Positions 10,660-22,760 of a DNA stretch of 64,000 nucleotides are shown here, piece by piece; within the stretch, counting starts at the first letter, position 1, and each line of letters begins with the position of its first letter. Below the pieces are notes generated by a model that worked only from the letters and a program-made list of their open reading frames with translations, was not told the DNA's origin and ran no database searches. Made by a program: the position numbers and the translations under genes. The stretch comes from Bagarius yarrelli (Eukaryota > Chordata > Actinopteri > Siluriformes > Sisoridae), in the NCBI GenBank assembly GCA_005784505.1, contig VCAZ01000075.1:2158001-2222000 (forward strand). The letters are read 5' to 3'.

Positions 10660-11612
10660 TATCTAATAATAATTTAACATTCATTTAATTATTTTTACCT
10701 CTTTTATTTTATTTATTTATTTATTTTTTGATGTAAGGCAACCTTTATTAGATAAGATTTGAGAGAAACATATATTTCAAACAATATTTTGAAAATATCT
10801 CTCCGGCATGTAGGGGTGGTTTGGGGAATCCTGGTATATACCATTAAGTAGTCAATCCCGTTGCCTAGTTTTTCCCCGTATTGTTTGAAAGCTGACTTTT
10901 TTAAATGGTTTATATGGTGTTTAAAATGTTAAAAAATAATTGCTTGGAAAATAAATGACACATATTAACTTTATCATTGTCTTTATCATTTATACTGGCT
11001 CACTATTTAATTCCTGTACACACAAACTGCACTTCATCTTCTTTAGCAGCACTTTATTTCTCCTCTCCTGCAACGTGGTCCTCTAAGGACCTGAGCTCCT
11101 GTATTCGTTCTGCTTCACGCAAATTGACTTTACACTTTTCGCTACAGGGACAATAGGATGCTTCTTAAACTAAAGGACAGCAAAATTTGTGAGTATTTCA
11201 GGTTTGTCCTTCGACTGAGTAATGGAAACACTTAAAATGGCAACCAATATCCTTTTAACCTCAACCGTCCATTAGCCAGTTTAAGTAGGTCAGTGTAATT
11301 TTGTTTCAAAGTGGCAAAAATAAAGTGTCCTTTTACTGTGCCGAAGTGAAACAGAATGATTGAAGTGCCGTCTATTTCAGTCTCCATTTTCTGAAAGGAT
11401 TTTTATTTGATTGACAAAAAACATTAAACGACAATATACTGTTTCATAGATTTTTTTTCCCGTTTCACGCACATCGTTATTTAAAACAAAAAAACCTGTT
11501 GGTCTGGTCTAAATCTCACAGTTCTCACTGTTTCTTTGTGTGCTTGGAAGAGAAAAATTTAATTGAACTGAATTCAGTTAAAAAAAAATCAACAACAGCG
11601 ATCAAACCAAAT
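10660..11612. other. Unassigned non-coding DNA
   Basis: Includes a (TTTA)n-like stretch near 10,706-10,725. Nothing else recognised. Confidence 0.4.
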
Positions 11613-11780
11613 TACATTACATTTACAGTATTTGGCAGACGCTCTTATCCAGAGCGACTTACATTTATCTTATTTAATACAACTAAGCAATTGCTCAGGG
11701 GCCCAACAGTGGTGGCTTGGTGGAGCTGGGAATTGAACCTTCAGGTTAGTAGTCCAACACTTTAACCATGAGCCACCACT
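11613..11780 (-). mobile_element. SINE-A copy, near full length
   Basis: Tail-first on the plus strand: 'acatttacagtatttggcag', 'acgctcttatccagagcgac', 'ttgctcaggggcccaacagt', 'ggagctgggaattgaacc', 'gagccaccact'. One of the best-preserved SINE-A copies here. Confidence 0.8.
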
Positions 11781-11919
11781 TCACCACATAATAAACCGGT
11801 AAGGTAAATTTTTCCAAATTTCTAGATTGATGGCAATTGTTGCAAGTTATTCATTTGTGTCTTTTATTTTTGATCGGTCTGTAAAAAAAGATATTAGTGG
11901 GGCATTTTGTAAACATAAA

Positions 11920-12120
11920 TGCATACACTTTTTACAGCAGAGCAAAATTTGGTTCTATGCATAACCAATCTTAGTAAGTTAGCGTCAGCTATGATACAGC
12001 GCCCCTGGAGCAGGAAAGGTTAAGGGCCTTGCTCAAGGACCCAACAGTGGCTGGCTGGCAGTGGGGTTGGAACCCAGTTCTTCCTGATCTTCAGATCAAC
12101 AACTCAGCCACTACTGCCCC
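11920..12120 (-). mobile_element. SINE-A2 copy
   Basis: Second copy of the family inserted at 1,657-1,940. Shared landmarks are 'tttacagcag', 'agctatgatacagcgcccct', 'ggagcaggaaagg', 'ccttgctcaaggacccaaca', 'ttcttcctgatcttcagatc' and 'ccactactgcccc'. It lacks the internal duplication of the first copy. Confidence 0.65.
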
Positions 12121-12522
12121 CATGCATTTTGCCTTGATTGACAGGACGGATTTAGAGATGAAGCAGAAAGAGAAAGGGGATGAAACCAGAAAGTGGCAGC
12201 ACCTCAACCGACTACACCACAGCACCGGCCATATTGCTGGAATTCAAGTTCGACTGACAGCAGCTGATGGAATTATGCATTATATCAATGGGTCTTTGAC
12301 TGGGGTTCCATGACATCCTAGGGGGGTCTGCGGCGGTACTGCAGAGGGCCCACCAATAAATATTGAGCCACAAATAATTGTTTGGTAACATGGTAAACAT
12401 GGGTTAAAATATAATAGTATAAAATATAATATTTTAAAAATAGTATAATTGCAATATTAACAGCTTTAATAAAACCCTTGTATCCATGTGCAGTCATGAG
12501 AATGATTGATATACGCCAAGTT
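12121..12522. other. Unassigned non-coding DNA
   Basis: Overlapping short frames on both strands at 12,200-12,400 are not conserved domains. The first part of the plus-strand frame is SINE-A2 sequence. Confidence 0.4.
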
Positions 12523-12706
12523 TAGTGGTATAGAAGTGGTTAAGATGTTGGACTGCAAATTAAAAGATCTAGGTTAGATTTCAAGCACCACCAATTTGCA
12601 ACCGCTGGGCCCTTGAGCAAGGCCCTTAACCTCTAATTGCCAGTTGTATAAAAGAGATAAATGTCCCTCTGGATAAGGACGTCTGCCAAATGCTGTAAAT
12701 GTAAAT
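12523..12706 (+). mobile_element. SINE-A copy, near full length
   Basis: Runs 'gtggttaagatgttggactg', 'aagcaccaccaatttgcaac', 'gggcccttgagcaaggccct', 'agttgtataaaagagataaa', 'ctctggataaggacgtctgc', 'caaatgctgtaaatgtaaat'. Confidence 0.85.
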
Positions 12707-12767
12707 ACAATTAAACTCAACCAAATGGACTCAACCGAGTAGGTCCCCATGTCTCTACCGCCTAAGG

Positions 12768-12940
12768 CAGGGGTCACCAGACTGAAAAGTCGGTGTCCTG
12801 CCTTCCAACTTGTTTTTTTGCTCCAACCCTCAAAACACCTACCTGTAAAATTTAAGCATACTTAGCAACACCTTAATGAGCTAGTTCATGGGTGTTTAAT
12901 TAGGGTTGGAGATAAACTTTGCAGACATTGAAGACCCCTG
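12768..12940 (+). mobile_element. hAT-like MITE with CAGGGGTC ends
   Basis: Terminal inverted repeats are CAGGGGTC at 12,768 and GACCCCTG ending at 12,940. The body carries 'ttgctccaaccctcaaaac' and a partly complementary 'agggttggagataaac', giving a fold-back layout. Short CAGGGGT-type termini suggest hAT. Flanks 'gcctaagg' and 'gactatat' do not match, so no target duplication is visible. Confidence 0.6.
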
Positions 12941-13050
12941 GACTATATAGCTGTAGACACTTTATTATTACACATCTGTTTGTTTTGTCTGGACTGTTGG
13001 CACAGCATTAGATGGACACACTTGTGTGGGATGTCTACAGGGAAAGTTCT

Positions 13051-13236
13051 AGCCCAGTGGTTAAGGTGTTGGACTGCTAATTGAAAGATCAGGGTTTTAT
13101 TCCCAGCACCACCAAGTTACCTCTGTTAGGCCCCTGCGCAAGGCCCTTAACCCCTATTTGCTCAGTTATCTATAAATGAGATAAATGTAAGTCGCTTTGG
13201 ATAAGAGCATCTTCCCCTATGCTAGAAATGTAAATG
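13051..13236 (+). mobile_element. SINE-A copy, near full length
   Basis: Runs 'cagtggttaaggtgttggac', 'ttcccagcaccaccaagtta', 'gcgcaaggcccttaacccct', 'gagataaatgtaagtcgctt', 'tggataagagcatcttcccc', then a (TAAATG)-type end. Confidence 0.85.
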
Positions 13237-14260
13237 TCTAAAGCCCGAGTGTATAGTTAAAGTCTACTGCAGTCTAATGGAATTAACATTTGCAGCAAAG
13301 AATGAGACTTTAATATAACCTTTTATTGTATTAAGAGGAAATGTGAATAAAATATAACTTTCATAAGTACAGAAGCTCTAGGTAAAAGTTGTGCCGCTGT
13401 TAGAAAGAACTTTTATTATATACTTCTATATATTGAAACGCTTCGAAAAGTTTCAAATTTTTCTTCAACTTTTGCACTCAATACCCATCGGACATTTCAA
13501 TAGATCAGTGAAGTCTAGTGAGCACTATCAACTCAGTCTGCTCTGCTTAGCTCTGCAGATCCATTATGAAAAGAAAAGAACCCCCTGCACCATCGATTTT
13601 ACCCTGGACAAAAAAGCACACACGTTTTCCACTACCGGAAGCAATGACAGAGAAAAAAAAGACAGGGGCAGGTTTAGAAATCAATGTGAACAATTTTGCT
13701 TATCGTTCCCTTTCTGTGATGTTTAAGAGCACCTCGGTCAACTCCTGGAAGATTTCTGCTTTCTGCAGATGGAATGCACAGTGTATTCTTTCATGCTATC
13801 CTGCCCTGTGCTTCGCGGTATATTGGCTCGTTGAATGGTTTTTCATTTATTTAATTTTGCACATCTTTGAGTTTCTTTCAAAGTAAAGTCATGAATTTTT
13901 ATTTCCACACACTAAATATGTGTATTTTTTGGTAAATTGGAATTCTTTGAGTTTGTACTGTGCGTGTGTGTATGTACTGTGCATGTAATACACTATGGTA
14001 ATCCTTTAGGACTCCTAAATAGAAATGAATTCCAGGTCAATAGTTGGATAGGGTTTGGTTGGGAGGTTGCGATTATGGGGCATGTGTTGGAGGTGGTTTC
14101 ATTATTTCTAGTTTCCAACCACAAACTTGTTCTTCCTATTGACATTCCAAAATGTTAAACACGTTTTAAACCACGCAAATCTGCAGCTGGCCAACCATGG
14201 CCACTGTGGACTACGACTCCCAACGACCACCAGTGTGCTTCTCCTGCTCTGTCTCTCATT
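13237..14260. other. Unassigned non-coding DNA
   Basis: Three plus-strand frames of 73-111 codons lie at 13,391-14,158, two of them overlapping in different frames. None shows a known motif or a convincing exon boundary. Composition is ordinary. Confidence 0.4.
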
Positions 14261-14472
14261 ACGCTAATCATCTACTATACTTCCATATGGTATAGTAGGC
14301 AAAATTTAGTATGTAAGACGAATAGTATGTCCGAATCTTTAGTATGCGAAAAACAGTGTGTGAAAACGCTAATCATCTACTATACTTCCATATGGTATAG
14401 TAGGCAAAATTTAGTATGTAAGACGAATAGTATGTCCGAATCTTTAGTATGCGAAAAACAGTGTGTGAAAAC
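14261..14472 (+). repeat. 105-bp tandem duplication, two units
   Basis: Unit 1 (14,261-14,365) is followed by an apparently identical unit 2 (14,366-14,470), and the match runs to 14,472. Each unit contains the palindrome CTACTATAC-ttccatatg-GTATAGTAG. Identity implies a very recent duplication. The unit is the outer end of repeat family E. Confidence 0.95.
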
Positions 14473-14784
14473 TTACCGGATGATTCTCTACTTCTTCCTG
14501 GATTCACTTAGGATGGACACTTAACTGTTCCCTGGAGCTGCGAGAGAGACAATTCGTCATATTCAGAAACGTTTAAACGGGGCAACGTGGCACTTTACAA
14601 GATCTTAAAATACTTTAGGATAAATACATTGCTCCTTGTGGTGTAATTGCACTTGTTTATTGTCATTCAAGTTAAACATTATCCAACTTAAAATTCGTGC
14701 TGATGTGATGCTGTATGTCATGTGACAATTTCAACATGATGGATGTACAGTAATATATCCGAATTTAAATGTAGTATGAGGGGA
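14300..14784 (+). mobile_element. Repeat family E, plus-strand arm
   Basis: Order of landmarks: 'agtatgtccgaatctttagt', 'gcgaaaaacagtgtgtg', 'gatgattctctac', 'cgtcatattcagaaac', 'taattgcacttgtttattg', 'caagttaaacattatccaac', 'gtcatgtgacaatttcaaca', 'tgatggatgta'. A second copy lies at 24,395-24,775 on the same strand and an inverted copy at 14,925-15,312. Read as a non-autonomous DNA element; no transposase is seen. Confidence 0.6.
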
Positions 14785-14919
14785 AAGTAGTGGTTAAGAT
14801 GTTGGTTGATTGCGGTTGGATTCCCCCCAAGATGCCACTACTGGCTGTATAAAAGAGATAAATCTAAATCACTCTGGATAAGGGCGTCTGCCAAATTCTG
14901 TAAATGTAATGTAAATGTA
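14785..14919 (+). mobile_element. SINE-A copy with internal deletion
   Basis: Head 'agtggttaagatgttgg', reduced body, then 'ggctgtataaaagagataaa', 'tcactctggataagggcgtc' and 'tgccaaattctgtaaatg'. It lies exactly between the two inverted arms of repeat E. Confidence 0.8.
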
Positions 14920-14924
14920 GTATC

Positions 14925-15312
14925 AGATACTACGTTTGAGTACTTTACCACTGTAACAAAGTACATTCTGTATAGTATAATTATAGCTAAGATGAATGAA
15001 CTTGGATAATGTTTAACCTGGATGATGATATACGAGTGCAATTTAACCACAAGTGTTTAAAACTACTTTTAGCTCTTAAAAAGTGCAGCGTCAGCACTCT
15101 TCATTTGGGAATATGACAAGTTATCCTTCCCGCAGGCGCATGGGATAGTAAAGTCCATATGTCTACTTCAGAATCCGAGTGAAAGTAGTAGATGATCCAG
15201 GAATCCACAGACTGTTCTACAAATCTTAAGGACTCAGATATTTTACTTGCCTAAGGTACTGTTTTTTGCATACCACTATATAGTCTGAAAGTATGTGATT
15301 TCGAATGCCACC
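14925..15312 (-). mobile_element. Repeat family E, minus-strand arm
   Basis: Its reverse complement carries 'gcattcgaaatcacatact', 'gtatgcaaaaaacagtacc', 'ggatcatctacta', 'cttgtcatattcc', 'gtggttaaattgcactcg' and 'caggttaaacattatccaag', the same order as the plus-strand copies. It faces the 14.3-14.8 kb arm, forming a large imperfect inverted repeat. Confidence 0.55.
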
Positions 15313-16738
15313 CTGATGATATATACAAAGATTATTTCGGTGATATGCTTTTATTGGAAAAAAACATTTGTTTATTTGGAACAGTACCTCAAGTAAGACT
15401 TTCCTACAATCCTGCAATTTTTTTCCTCTTTAATTCATCCTCCCCTCTTTTTCTGTTCTGTTATACGGTTAGAGTAAATCGACAATTAAAGGCAATTTGT
15501 CCTTGTGATTTTATTTTCTGTTGTGAAATTTAAAATTTAAAATAGAGAAAATCCTATTATTTGTTTTACAAGCGCTGGTAATTTAACACGTTAATTGGAT
15601 GAATCAATTATGCAAAAATAATGCGTTGAAATGTTTTCTACATTTTAAATAAAAAAAAACAATAGGTTGTTTGACGTCATAACAGTCTCGTGAGATGTAT
15701 CGAAAGGGCTGAAAGTAATTTTTCTATATAGAAATTGCTAGCTGAATCTTAAAATGTATATTGTTAGTTTACGGATGCGCAAACCAGTCGAAGTGAGAAA
15801 AAATAAAGAGTTTTTATTGTTCATGAAATTGATTGAAGAACATTATTGGCTTGAAATCTGACATCTGAGTCAGGTGATGCTCGTGTGTACAGTGACTGCA
15901 AAGATAACATAACTTACATTTGTTATATATATATTTACATAAAATGAACTTTACCCTACTTTGTAAAATTAAAAGTGAAAAGACACAAGATGCAGTGACA
16001 CCAGCTAACTTTAGGGGGGCCTAAAACTTGCGTGCTGAACACTAATGGGCGGTGCCTTATAGATTTCTGTCGCGTATATTTACGGCATCACTACTTCTTA
16101 CATGTTAACGTATTGTTACATTAAATACAACAGATACTAGAAGCAACATTATGCTACATGTAACAGTTATAAAAAACACAGGCGAGCGTAAATAAGTGCC
16201 CCTACCTATACATTACAATAAGCTACTGTACCATGACTAATATTTATGTGCGATTAAACAGATTAATTAAACAGCGCATCATGTTTGTCACAGTCATGGT
16301 GGTTAAACTACACTTACCCGAGTCTCATTCCCCAGTCATAGAAACAGCCCTATTTAGGCAGTTTACTTCTTTCAATCAGTCTGGAAGTAGGACTTTTCAT
16401 TGTGGCGCCGTGATTTCCTAGTGATTCCCTGTAAATGATTCCTAAGTTCCTCAGACGTCCACGCATTCCTTGGCATGTAAACTGTGTTCCAAGAGAGAAT
16501 CTGGTAAATCCTACATGTTCTGTGATTCCTGTGTTCTCTTTAGTGCTTCTTTATTTTCTAAGACTCTAAGTTCGCTAACCCCAAGTCTTGGACTCTTTGT
16601 GTTGATCTTCTGGAATAAAGTGATCTGTTTGATTCTGACCTTGTGGTCCCAGTCTACTTTCGTTAGAATGGTATTAATTAGATTGTAAATTTTAATTGCT
16701 TAACCGCCAACAATTTTTACATAACCATGCAGGATAGT
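15313..16738. other. Unassigned non-coding DNA
   Basis: No repeat or gene recognised. A TGACGTCA octamer at 15,672 is compatible with chance. Confidence 0.4.
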
Positions 16739-16921
16739 GTTGGTTTAATGGTTAAGGTGTTCAATGTGGGGTTCAATTCCCACTACACCAAGTCACCACT
16801 GTGAGCCCCTAAGCAAGGGTCTTAAGATCAGATATACTGTAACCTCTAATTGCTCAGTTGTATAAAAGAGATAAATGTAACTCGCTCTGGATAAGGACAT
16901 CTGCCAAATGCTGTAAATGTA
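16739..16921 (+). mobile_element. SINE-A copy with small insertion
   Basis: Runs 'aatggttaaggtgttc', 'cccactacaccaagtcacca', 'ctaagcaagggtcttaa', an extra block of about 16 bp ('gatcagatatactgt'), 'taattgctcagttgtataaa', 'ctctggataaggacatctgc', 'caaatgctgtaaatgtaac'. Confidence 0.8.
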
Positions 16922-17870
16922 ACGGTTCTGTAATTGAAAAGCTGTAAGTGGAATTTAATTCAAATAAATGTTCTCTCTCTTTCAATGGTATAATCACTTT
17001 TTGAATATTCCTGCATCCTCCAAATTCAAAAAGTTCTTAAATGCAAAGCATCATAGTTCATACTGATGAGGTACTCAACCTCACATTCCAGAACATTAAC
17101 GGTGATCGATATCTAATGAATGAGATTCTCCTGGGCTTTATTCTTGTGGGACTAATGAGACTAATGTCTGCCTTCGGCATGATCTTTGGTTGTTTAACTG
17201 CATTTTCTTTCTCCTAAATCTAATCCAGGAACATTTTTTGCAGAACTGCGAGACTCTAGCACACAGCATGTACAGCGTCTAGGAGATGTGTTAGTGAATT
17301 CAGTGCAGTTATTTCCTAACCTGGAACAGCTGTTGGCTTTTAAATCAATTAAAGGTATATGATCCGGCCATAACAATGTCATACACAGAAAATATTTCAC
17401 ACAGTATTACTCTCAGACACATCTGATTACACAAACATTACACTACCGCTGAACAGGATATTGGATGTCATGTGTTTCAGTACATATGACTTATGATAAC
17501 AGATAATAGGAAGGTTCTTGTTTGCTGGCTTAGCAGTGGTGGTTAGAGGTCCCACATAAAAATACCTTAGTCTACTGAAGGAGATGTATTAAATTGTAGT
17601 ATAGTGTGGTATATTATAGTATTTACTACAGCTTACTGGAGCATGTAATAGTATTAACTCATAAAAAACATTGGTTTCTATTCATGCCATGAAGAAGCTC
17701 TGCACATATCATTTTTCACACTCTATTCACTAAATAGGAAAATAAATTGCAACATGAATTTAAAGAAAAGCTGTCAAGAAGCACGGCCGGTTCTTGCCAA
17801 TCATGGAAGGTTGGGCAGACAGATATCCCAGGTGGGCAAATTTTGAGGAGATAAATCCTTTGTAAAATTC
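16922..17870. other. Mostly unassigned, with one MITE-like block
   Basis: 17,550-17,680 resembles the 4,463-4,690 repeat in opposite orientation ('tcccacataaaaatacc', 'gtagtatagtg', 'tagtatttactac'). The rest is unassigned, including a 68-codon minus-strand frame at 17,194-17,400 without a motif. Confidence 0.35.
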
Positions 17871-18139
17871 ATTCAATCTTTTTCTATACCTGCTTATTCT
17901 CAAATTCTGGGTCACGGGGATCTGCTGGAGTCTATCCAGCCATCTCTGAAAGGGCAAAAGGCAGGAGAGGCACACCCTGGACAGGTCACCAGTCCATCAC
18001 AGGGTCACACACTTACATTTTTGGGCAATTTAGAATCACCAATCAACCTAACATACATGCTTTTGGACTTCGCATGGGAATCAAACCCGGGCCTTCTTTC
18101 TGTGAGGCAACAGTGCAAACCACTAAACCGTGCTGCCAC
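17871..18139 (-). mobile_element. SINE-B copy, near full length
   Basis: Plus-strand order is tail to head: 'ttctatacctgcttattctc', 'gggatctgctggagtctatc', 'caggtcaccagtccatcaca', 'caatttagaatcaccaatca', 'acatacatgcttttggact', 'ggaatcaaacccgggcc' (B-box-like in reverse), 'ccactaaaccgtgctgcc'. A section of about 60 bp before the head is missing compared with 46,638-46,937. Confidence 0.8.
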
Positions 18140-18610
18140 TTTGTAAAATGTAAATTATTAAATGACTAATATTCTTGCTTGGGTTTGGATAGAAAGACAT
18201 ATATTAAGTCAATAAAAGCACAAATTGTTTTTAAAATGTTTTTTATTCAACATTCAGAATGTCTAATGACTGCATATAATAAGCACAAATTCAGGCAATA
18301 TTGTAATCTTTATATAGCTAGAGTGACGTTTCAGCAACTAAAAATTAATTGAGAAATAAAAGTAATATTTGAAAGAGAGAAAATGAGTTTCGATCTTTCG
18401 ATAAAAAGATACAGCCAATTGGGACACAGGAAACTGATTTTTAATTAGGTGGGCAAGATGGCTAGTTCCATACATGATTTCCTACTTTGAACCACATGTT
18501 TCCGTTAACAGCTTAATTAAACAGCACCAAAAATAGCTCACAGTCTCAACATATTATATATAGTCATATTATATAGTCTCATATTATAGACAATGGGTGA
18601 AATTGTTTAT
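18140..18610. other. Unassigned non-coding DNA
   Basis: Nothing recognised. Confidence 0.4.
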
Positions 18611-18750
18611 GGCATTTACACATCTGAGTAATTTGGAATTAAGGGCCTTGCTCAGGGGCCCAGCATTGGTAACTTGGTGTTACTGGGTATTGAACCAACC
18701 GTCTTCTGGTTATCAGTCCAACACATTAACCACTGAACCACTGCCTCCCT
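18611..18750 (-). mobile_element. SINE-A copy, tail truncated
   Basis: Contains 'aagggccttgctcaggggcc', 'cagcattggtaacttgg', 'gggtattgaacc', 'ttatcagtccaacacattaa' and 'ccactgaaccactgcc'. The tail is eroded. Confidence 0.75.
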
Positions 18751-20379
18751 TAAATATTGTGAGAAGTTGAAGAACACAACACATTGTTTACGTCAATTTT
18801 ATCTCAATAAACGTATTTAATGAATAGAAATGTTTACAGAATTTTTGAATTATAGTGTATAGTATCATAAATAAACACACTGCTATACAGGATGTTATTG
18901 TATTGATTATTGATAAGAAATCTGACACAGCCTTATTTTTTTTTTCCTTCTAATAAAGCCATGTGACCCACCTGCCATCCGGGTTGCTAGGACAACTCAT
19001 AAGATGGGCTGCGTCCAGCTGGTGTGGCTTCGAGCAGATCCTGCTGTGATCAAGCGATAATGCCTTTCATTACGCACAGCCCCAGCGAGTGCTTCATAAT
19101 GTTTCCCCAGACCAGGTGTTCCAGCCACAGCCTGAGAGAACATGAAAAAAATGCTTGGGTGCATTATCGGCGATCGATTCTGACTGAAGCGAGGTGTGCG
19201 TTGCGTCTAAAAAAATTCACACAGATCAAGATTAATTGTTATTTTTTTTATATTTTATTGGTAAATGTTTGAAAAATGAAGCAATGATCCAGTCTCCTTT
19301 TGTAAAAACCCTGCTTGATTTTTGCGTACGATTTTTGCATGCACTTCTCCTAAGAATTCTTTTAACCAGTAGCAATAGGGGGTGCTGGGAGAGCAAAGCT
19401 ACTGTATTTAGCATGTTAGTAATACATTTAATATGTAGATATAGCAAATCAATAACAAAGATAAGCATTTACTTGTACTATTCCACTAAACAATCTAAAC
19501 CATATTTCATCTCTAGTGGACAACATTAGTATTACAGCCTTTACCTCTAAAGCTGATCGATAAATAAATGTCTGAAACTTTTGAACGGTTATCTTGATGA
19601 CATAATTATTGATGATAAACCCACATTACACTCAACTTCACTGATTCATTCTGCATTCTTTATCAGTCAACTGTCGAAACTTTTTTATATATTAGCTCGC
19701 AGTAACATTACATCATCACCCTCAGCTATTTACACCATCCTGCATTCTGAACAGGTTGATTCTTTAGTTTGTCTTCGCTTCCCCAAAATTTATCAGCACC
19801 AGCTAGCGCTACTTTGATCCTTCGAAGAGAAAAAGGAAGTGGCAGGAGGTGAAGGAACGTTCAGTCAGTTTTTTGCAGGTCATTTACTTAATACAAGCTA
19901 TTCATCATTCTGTGACACTTCCAAACATAACGTCTTCTTTACTTAAACTTTCAGCATGCCCCCTTATTCACAGCCAAAGAAACTTTTTTGTACTTTCGCA
20001 CTTATCACACCTATAGTTGTTAAGTGAATCTGAAACGTTATTTAGAAATAAACTCACGGTGAGATTTTATGTGGAGTAAGTTTTTTAGACAAGATAAATG
20101 TTCACATGGGAAATCTATTACTCATTGTAAATAGACTTACTCTTGAGTTCATTGCTCAAACCTGGGAAAAAAATTTTTTAATGTTTTTTCCAATTCTTTT
20201 TTATGTATGACATCAACAGAAAGATTGCCATAAAGAAAATGCAGAGAGGGACATTTAATTCTATAAAAACACATTTCCTGGGGGTTTATTACTACATTTA
20301 ACTCACTTTTTAAAAATATCTCGTAATATTAACTTATACTGATTAAATGTCTTACAGTACTCATGTTTCAAAGCGATAT
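18751..20379. other. Unassigned non-coding DNA
   Basis: 18,955-19,200 is locally less AT-rich and contains a near-consensus RFX X-box (18,983-18,996). Short frames at 19,024-19,817 on both strands match no family. Confidence 0.4.
18983..18996. promoter_or_regulatory. Candidate RFX X-box
   Basis: GTTGCTAGGACAAC matches the palindromic X-box GTTGCCATGGCAAC at 11 of 14 positions and keeps both half-site ends (GTTGC and CAAC). It lies in a locally GC-richer block, but no adjacent gene is visible, so function is speculative. Confidence 0.2.
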
Positions 20380-20383
20380 TAAA

Positions 20384-20955
20384 GGTACAATAGGTGACTG
20401 TCTTTAAAAACATTTCTGTTTTGCTGGTCTTTTCGCATTCTGATAGCAATCATTAAGGTAAGCGGTCTGAATGTATTTATATATATTTCACAAAAGGCGT
20501 AGGACCAATCAAAAGATTTCGTCTGTTTTCGCACTGGAGTCGACTAAAGGAGTCGAAAGGGTCTGAAAGATGATATCATGGTTGCGTTATTTCTTTTGGA
20601 CAGGTAGGAATATGGTGTAATTCAATTTTGGTGTGTTTTATCACTACGGCAGCAGTACATAATCAGGTTCTATTTGTATTACCTATTTTTATTATTGTAG
20701 TACCGTTACTAACTAAACTATACATTTCTTTCACTGTTGATTGACACATGACATATTATAGTAATGTTTCTCCCTGGTCATCTAGTATGTTGTTTTATCT
20801 AGTATGTCGCTTGGTATCCTCGTTCATGCCTTTTAGGAGTCGTGGCTTTAACGGCGTTTTGATTTGCAGGGAGGACAGAAAATACGCTTTCAGTGCTATC
20901 AGGCTACAGTTAGCATTTTCAGTTAGCACTACGACTATAACGACACACAAGCGAT
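20384..20955 (+). repeat. Possible non-autonomous element
   Basis: Starts with 'aaaggtacaataggtgactg' and includes 'gaccaatcaaaagatttcgt' and 'ttcagttagcactacga'. It resembles a fish dispersed repeat from memory, but no second copy in this window confirms it. Confidence 0.25.
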
Positions 20956-22760
20956 GATTTCACCTTATGCTGCAGTGATGGATTGATAGAAGGGTCTATC
21001 ACTTGCGGAAAATAATAACAGAGAAAGGAACCAAATCAGACGTCCAACTGGGATTCCAGGGAGAAAAGGTTATATTTGTTGCTGAAGTGATTGACAGTAC
21101 CGGGTCTGCTGGTTGTGATGGTGCTTGAGTGTCACTTCACAGCTGTAACTGTCTAAATGCACTGACTAAAAACTGTGGAGTGTCGGTTTCTTAGGGGTAA
21201 AAAAGACCTGCTTTTGCATTTTAATGAGTTTACCTGGGGACTCATCAATGCTTCTCTTGCTCCTCCAGCTGGTAAAGCAGGCGGTGTTTGAAATCAGGGT
21301 TAAATCCAGCATAAGTTACTTTAATTGTTGAGCAGTTTTAATAATTATAGATGAACTGCGCTTAACTATTTATACCCTCGGCTCTTCTGGGAGGAAGTGA
21401 CTACTTAATTATAATAATGTCACCTCATGATGAGACCAGAGAAAGATTATAAACTTAAAGCCTGTGGAATGCGATGCTAAAAGTAGAACATTGGTTTGGA
21501 AAGTAATGCTTGAGGCACAAAATACTATATTTACTGTACCAGACGGTTATTTTATTTATTTATTTTTTTTTAAGGTTGTAACATAAAAAAAGCCATATGG
21601 CCATATAATCCAAGTCCAGCTCTGCTAAACAACAAATAAACAGTGTAATTATTCTAACAATTATGTTATTAAACTTTATATTTATGTCTCTTTTTACTGA
21701 TGTCATAAACTCCAGCATCAACACACCGCAAATAACCTTGCATTTAACGGTAAATTAACACATTTGACGCAATGTTTCGGTGAAGTTCATAAATGCTGTT
21801 AAAAAAGATGTTTCAATATTTATGTAAAGGATTTTTTTTTGCTTTAGTTATACAGTATAAAGAATGTAAATTAACGTCAGCATCGTGCTCGGCTAGTGTT
21901 AATCCCGATACCTGGTTTGATCAAGGGATTAGCGAAAGTAGTGAAAAGTGGGCCTGACCAGAATAATATTAAATACCAAAGCCAAGCAAGGGTATTAGGA
22001 CAATTAATGATATATTATAGATCCGTATAATTATTTCAGATCCCAATGCTCAAAAAAACGGATATCATTACAACACCACGTCATGCTGACAGTAAAAATA
22101 CTACAATAATCATCATAGTTCAGTCTGTCAGGTTCTCCTAAGTCATAAAAGATAAATAAGCAACCTTTTACTGCCAAATTTCCATCTGGCGGTAAGGCCC
22201 CGTTTTAAATTCCCTGTCTTTCCATAAGCTCTATAAAAAGCTCAGGGAAACAGCATCTGGGGCAACACTTTCATTTTAAGAATATAACAGCAGCACAAAA
22301 TCCCCCCCTGAACAGAGCATGCAGCTATGACACCAGGTTAGCACAGTTAAAGAGGGTAATGGGGGAGGAGGTGGGTTGTAAAGTGGTGTGCTGAGGAAGT
22401 AGTAGAGGAAGCAATAGAGCAAGCGGAAGAGCTGTGTTAAGTGTTTAAGTAAGTTTGAGATTTGCCAATTGAGTGCTTAGACCCGATTAGCTGTTAAGGG
22501 TTGGGATGATTGTTTTCCCAGTTAGCTGATAGCACGCTTGCCTATGAGGTCTGACTGAACTGAGGTATTTGTGTGCAGGGATACCCTACCGTACTGAAAA
22601 TCCTGAAAGAAAGTCATAACACCACACCAGCCAAAAAAAAAAGCGGGATCCTCCTAGTACGGTGTCTACCAGCAAGATTACAGAATTCACTGTAATGTCA
22701 GCTTCACAGTCTCTCTTTAAGAAAATAAATAACCATAATAAACATTACCCAGCTTGATAG
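20956..22760. other. Unassigned non-coding DNA
   Basis: No repeat or gene recognised. Purine-rich unique sequence lies at 22,340-22,440. Confidence 0.4.

Noticed and set aside
12523..12600. tRNA gene
   Set aside because: The A/B-box-like sequence is the tRNA-derived head of a SINE; no complete cloverleaf, and many dispersed copies.
13391..13886. Overlapping 111- and 106-codon plus-strand ORFs
   Set aside because: Two frames overlap over the same DNA with ordinary composition; no motif or exon boundary.
15672..15679. Perfect CRE octamer TGACGTCA
   Set aside because: About one such octamer is expected by chance in 64 kb, and no promoter lies nearby.
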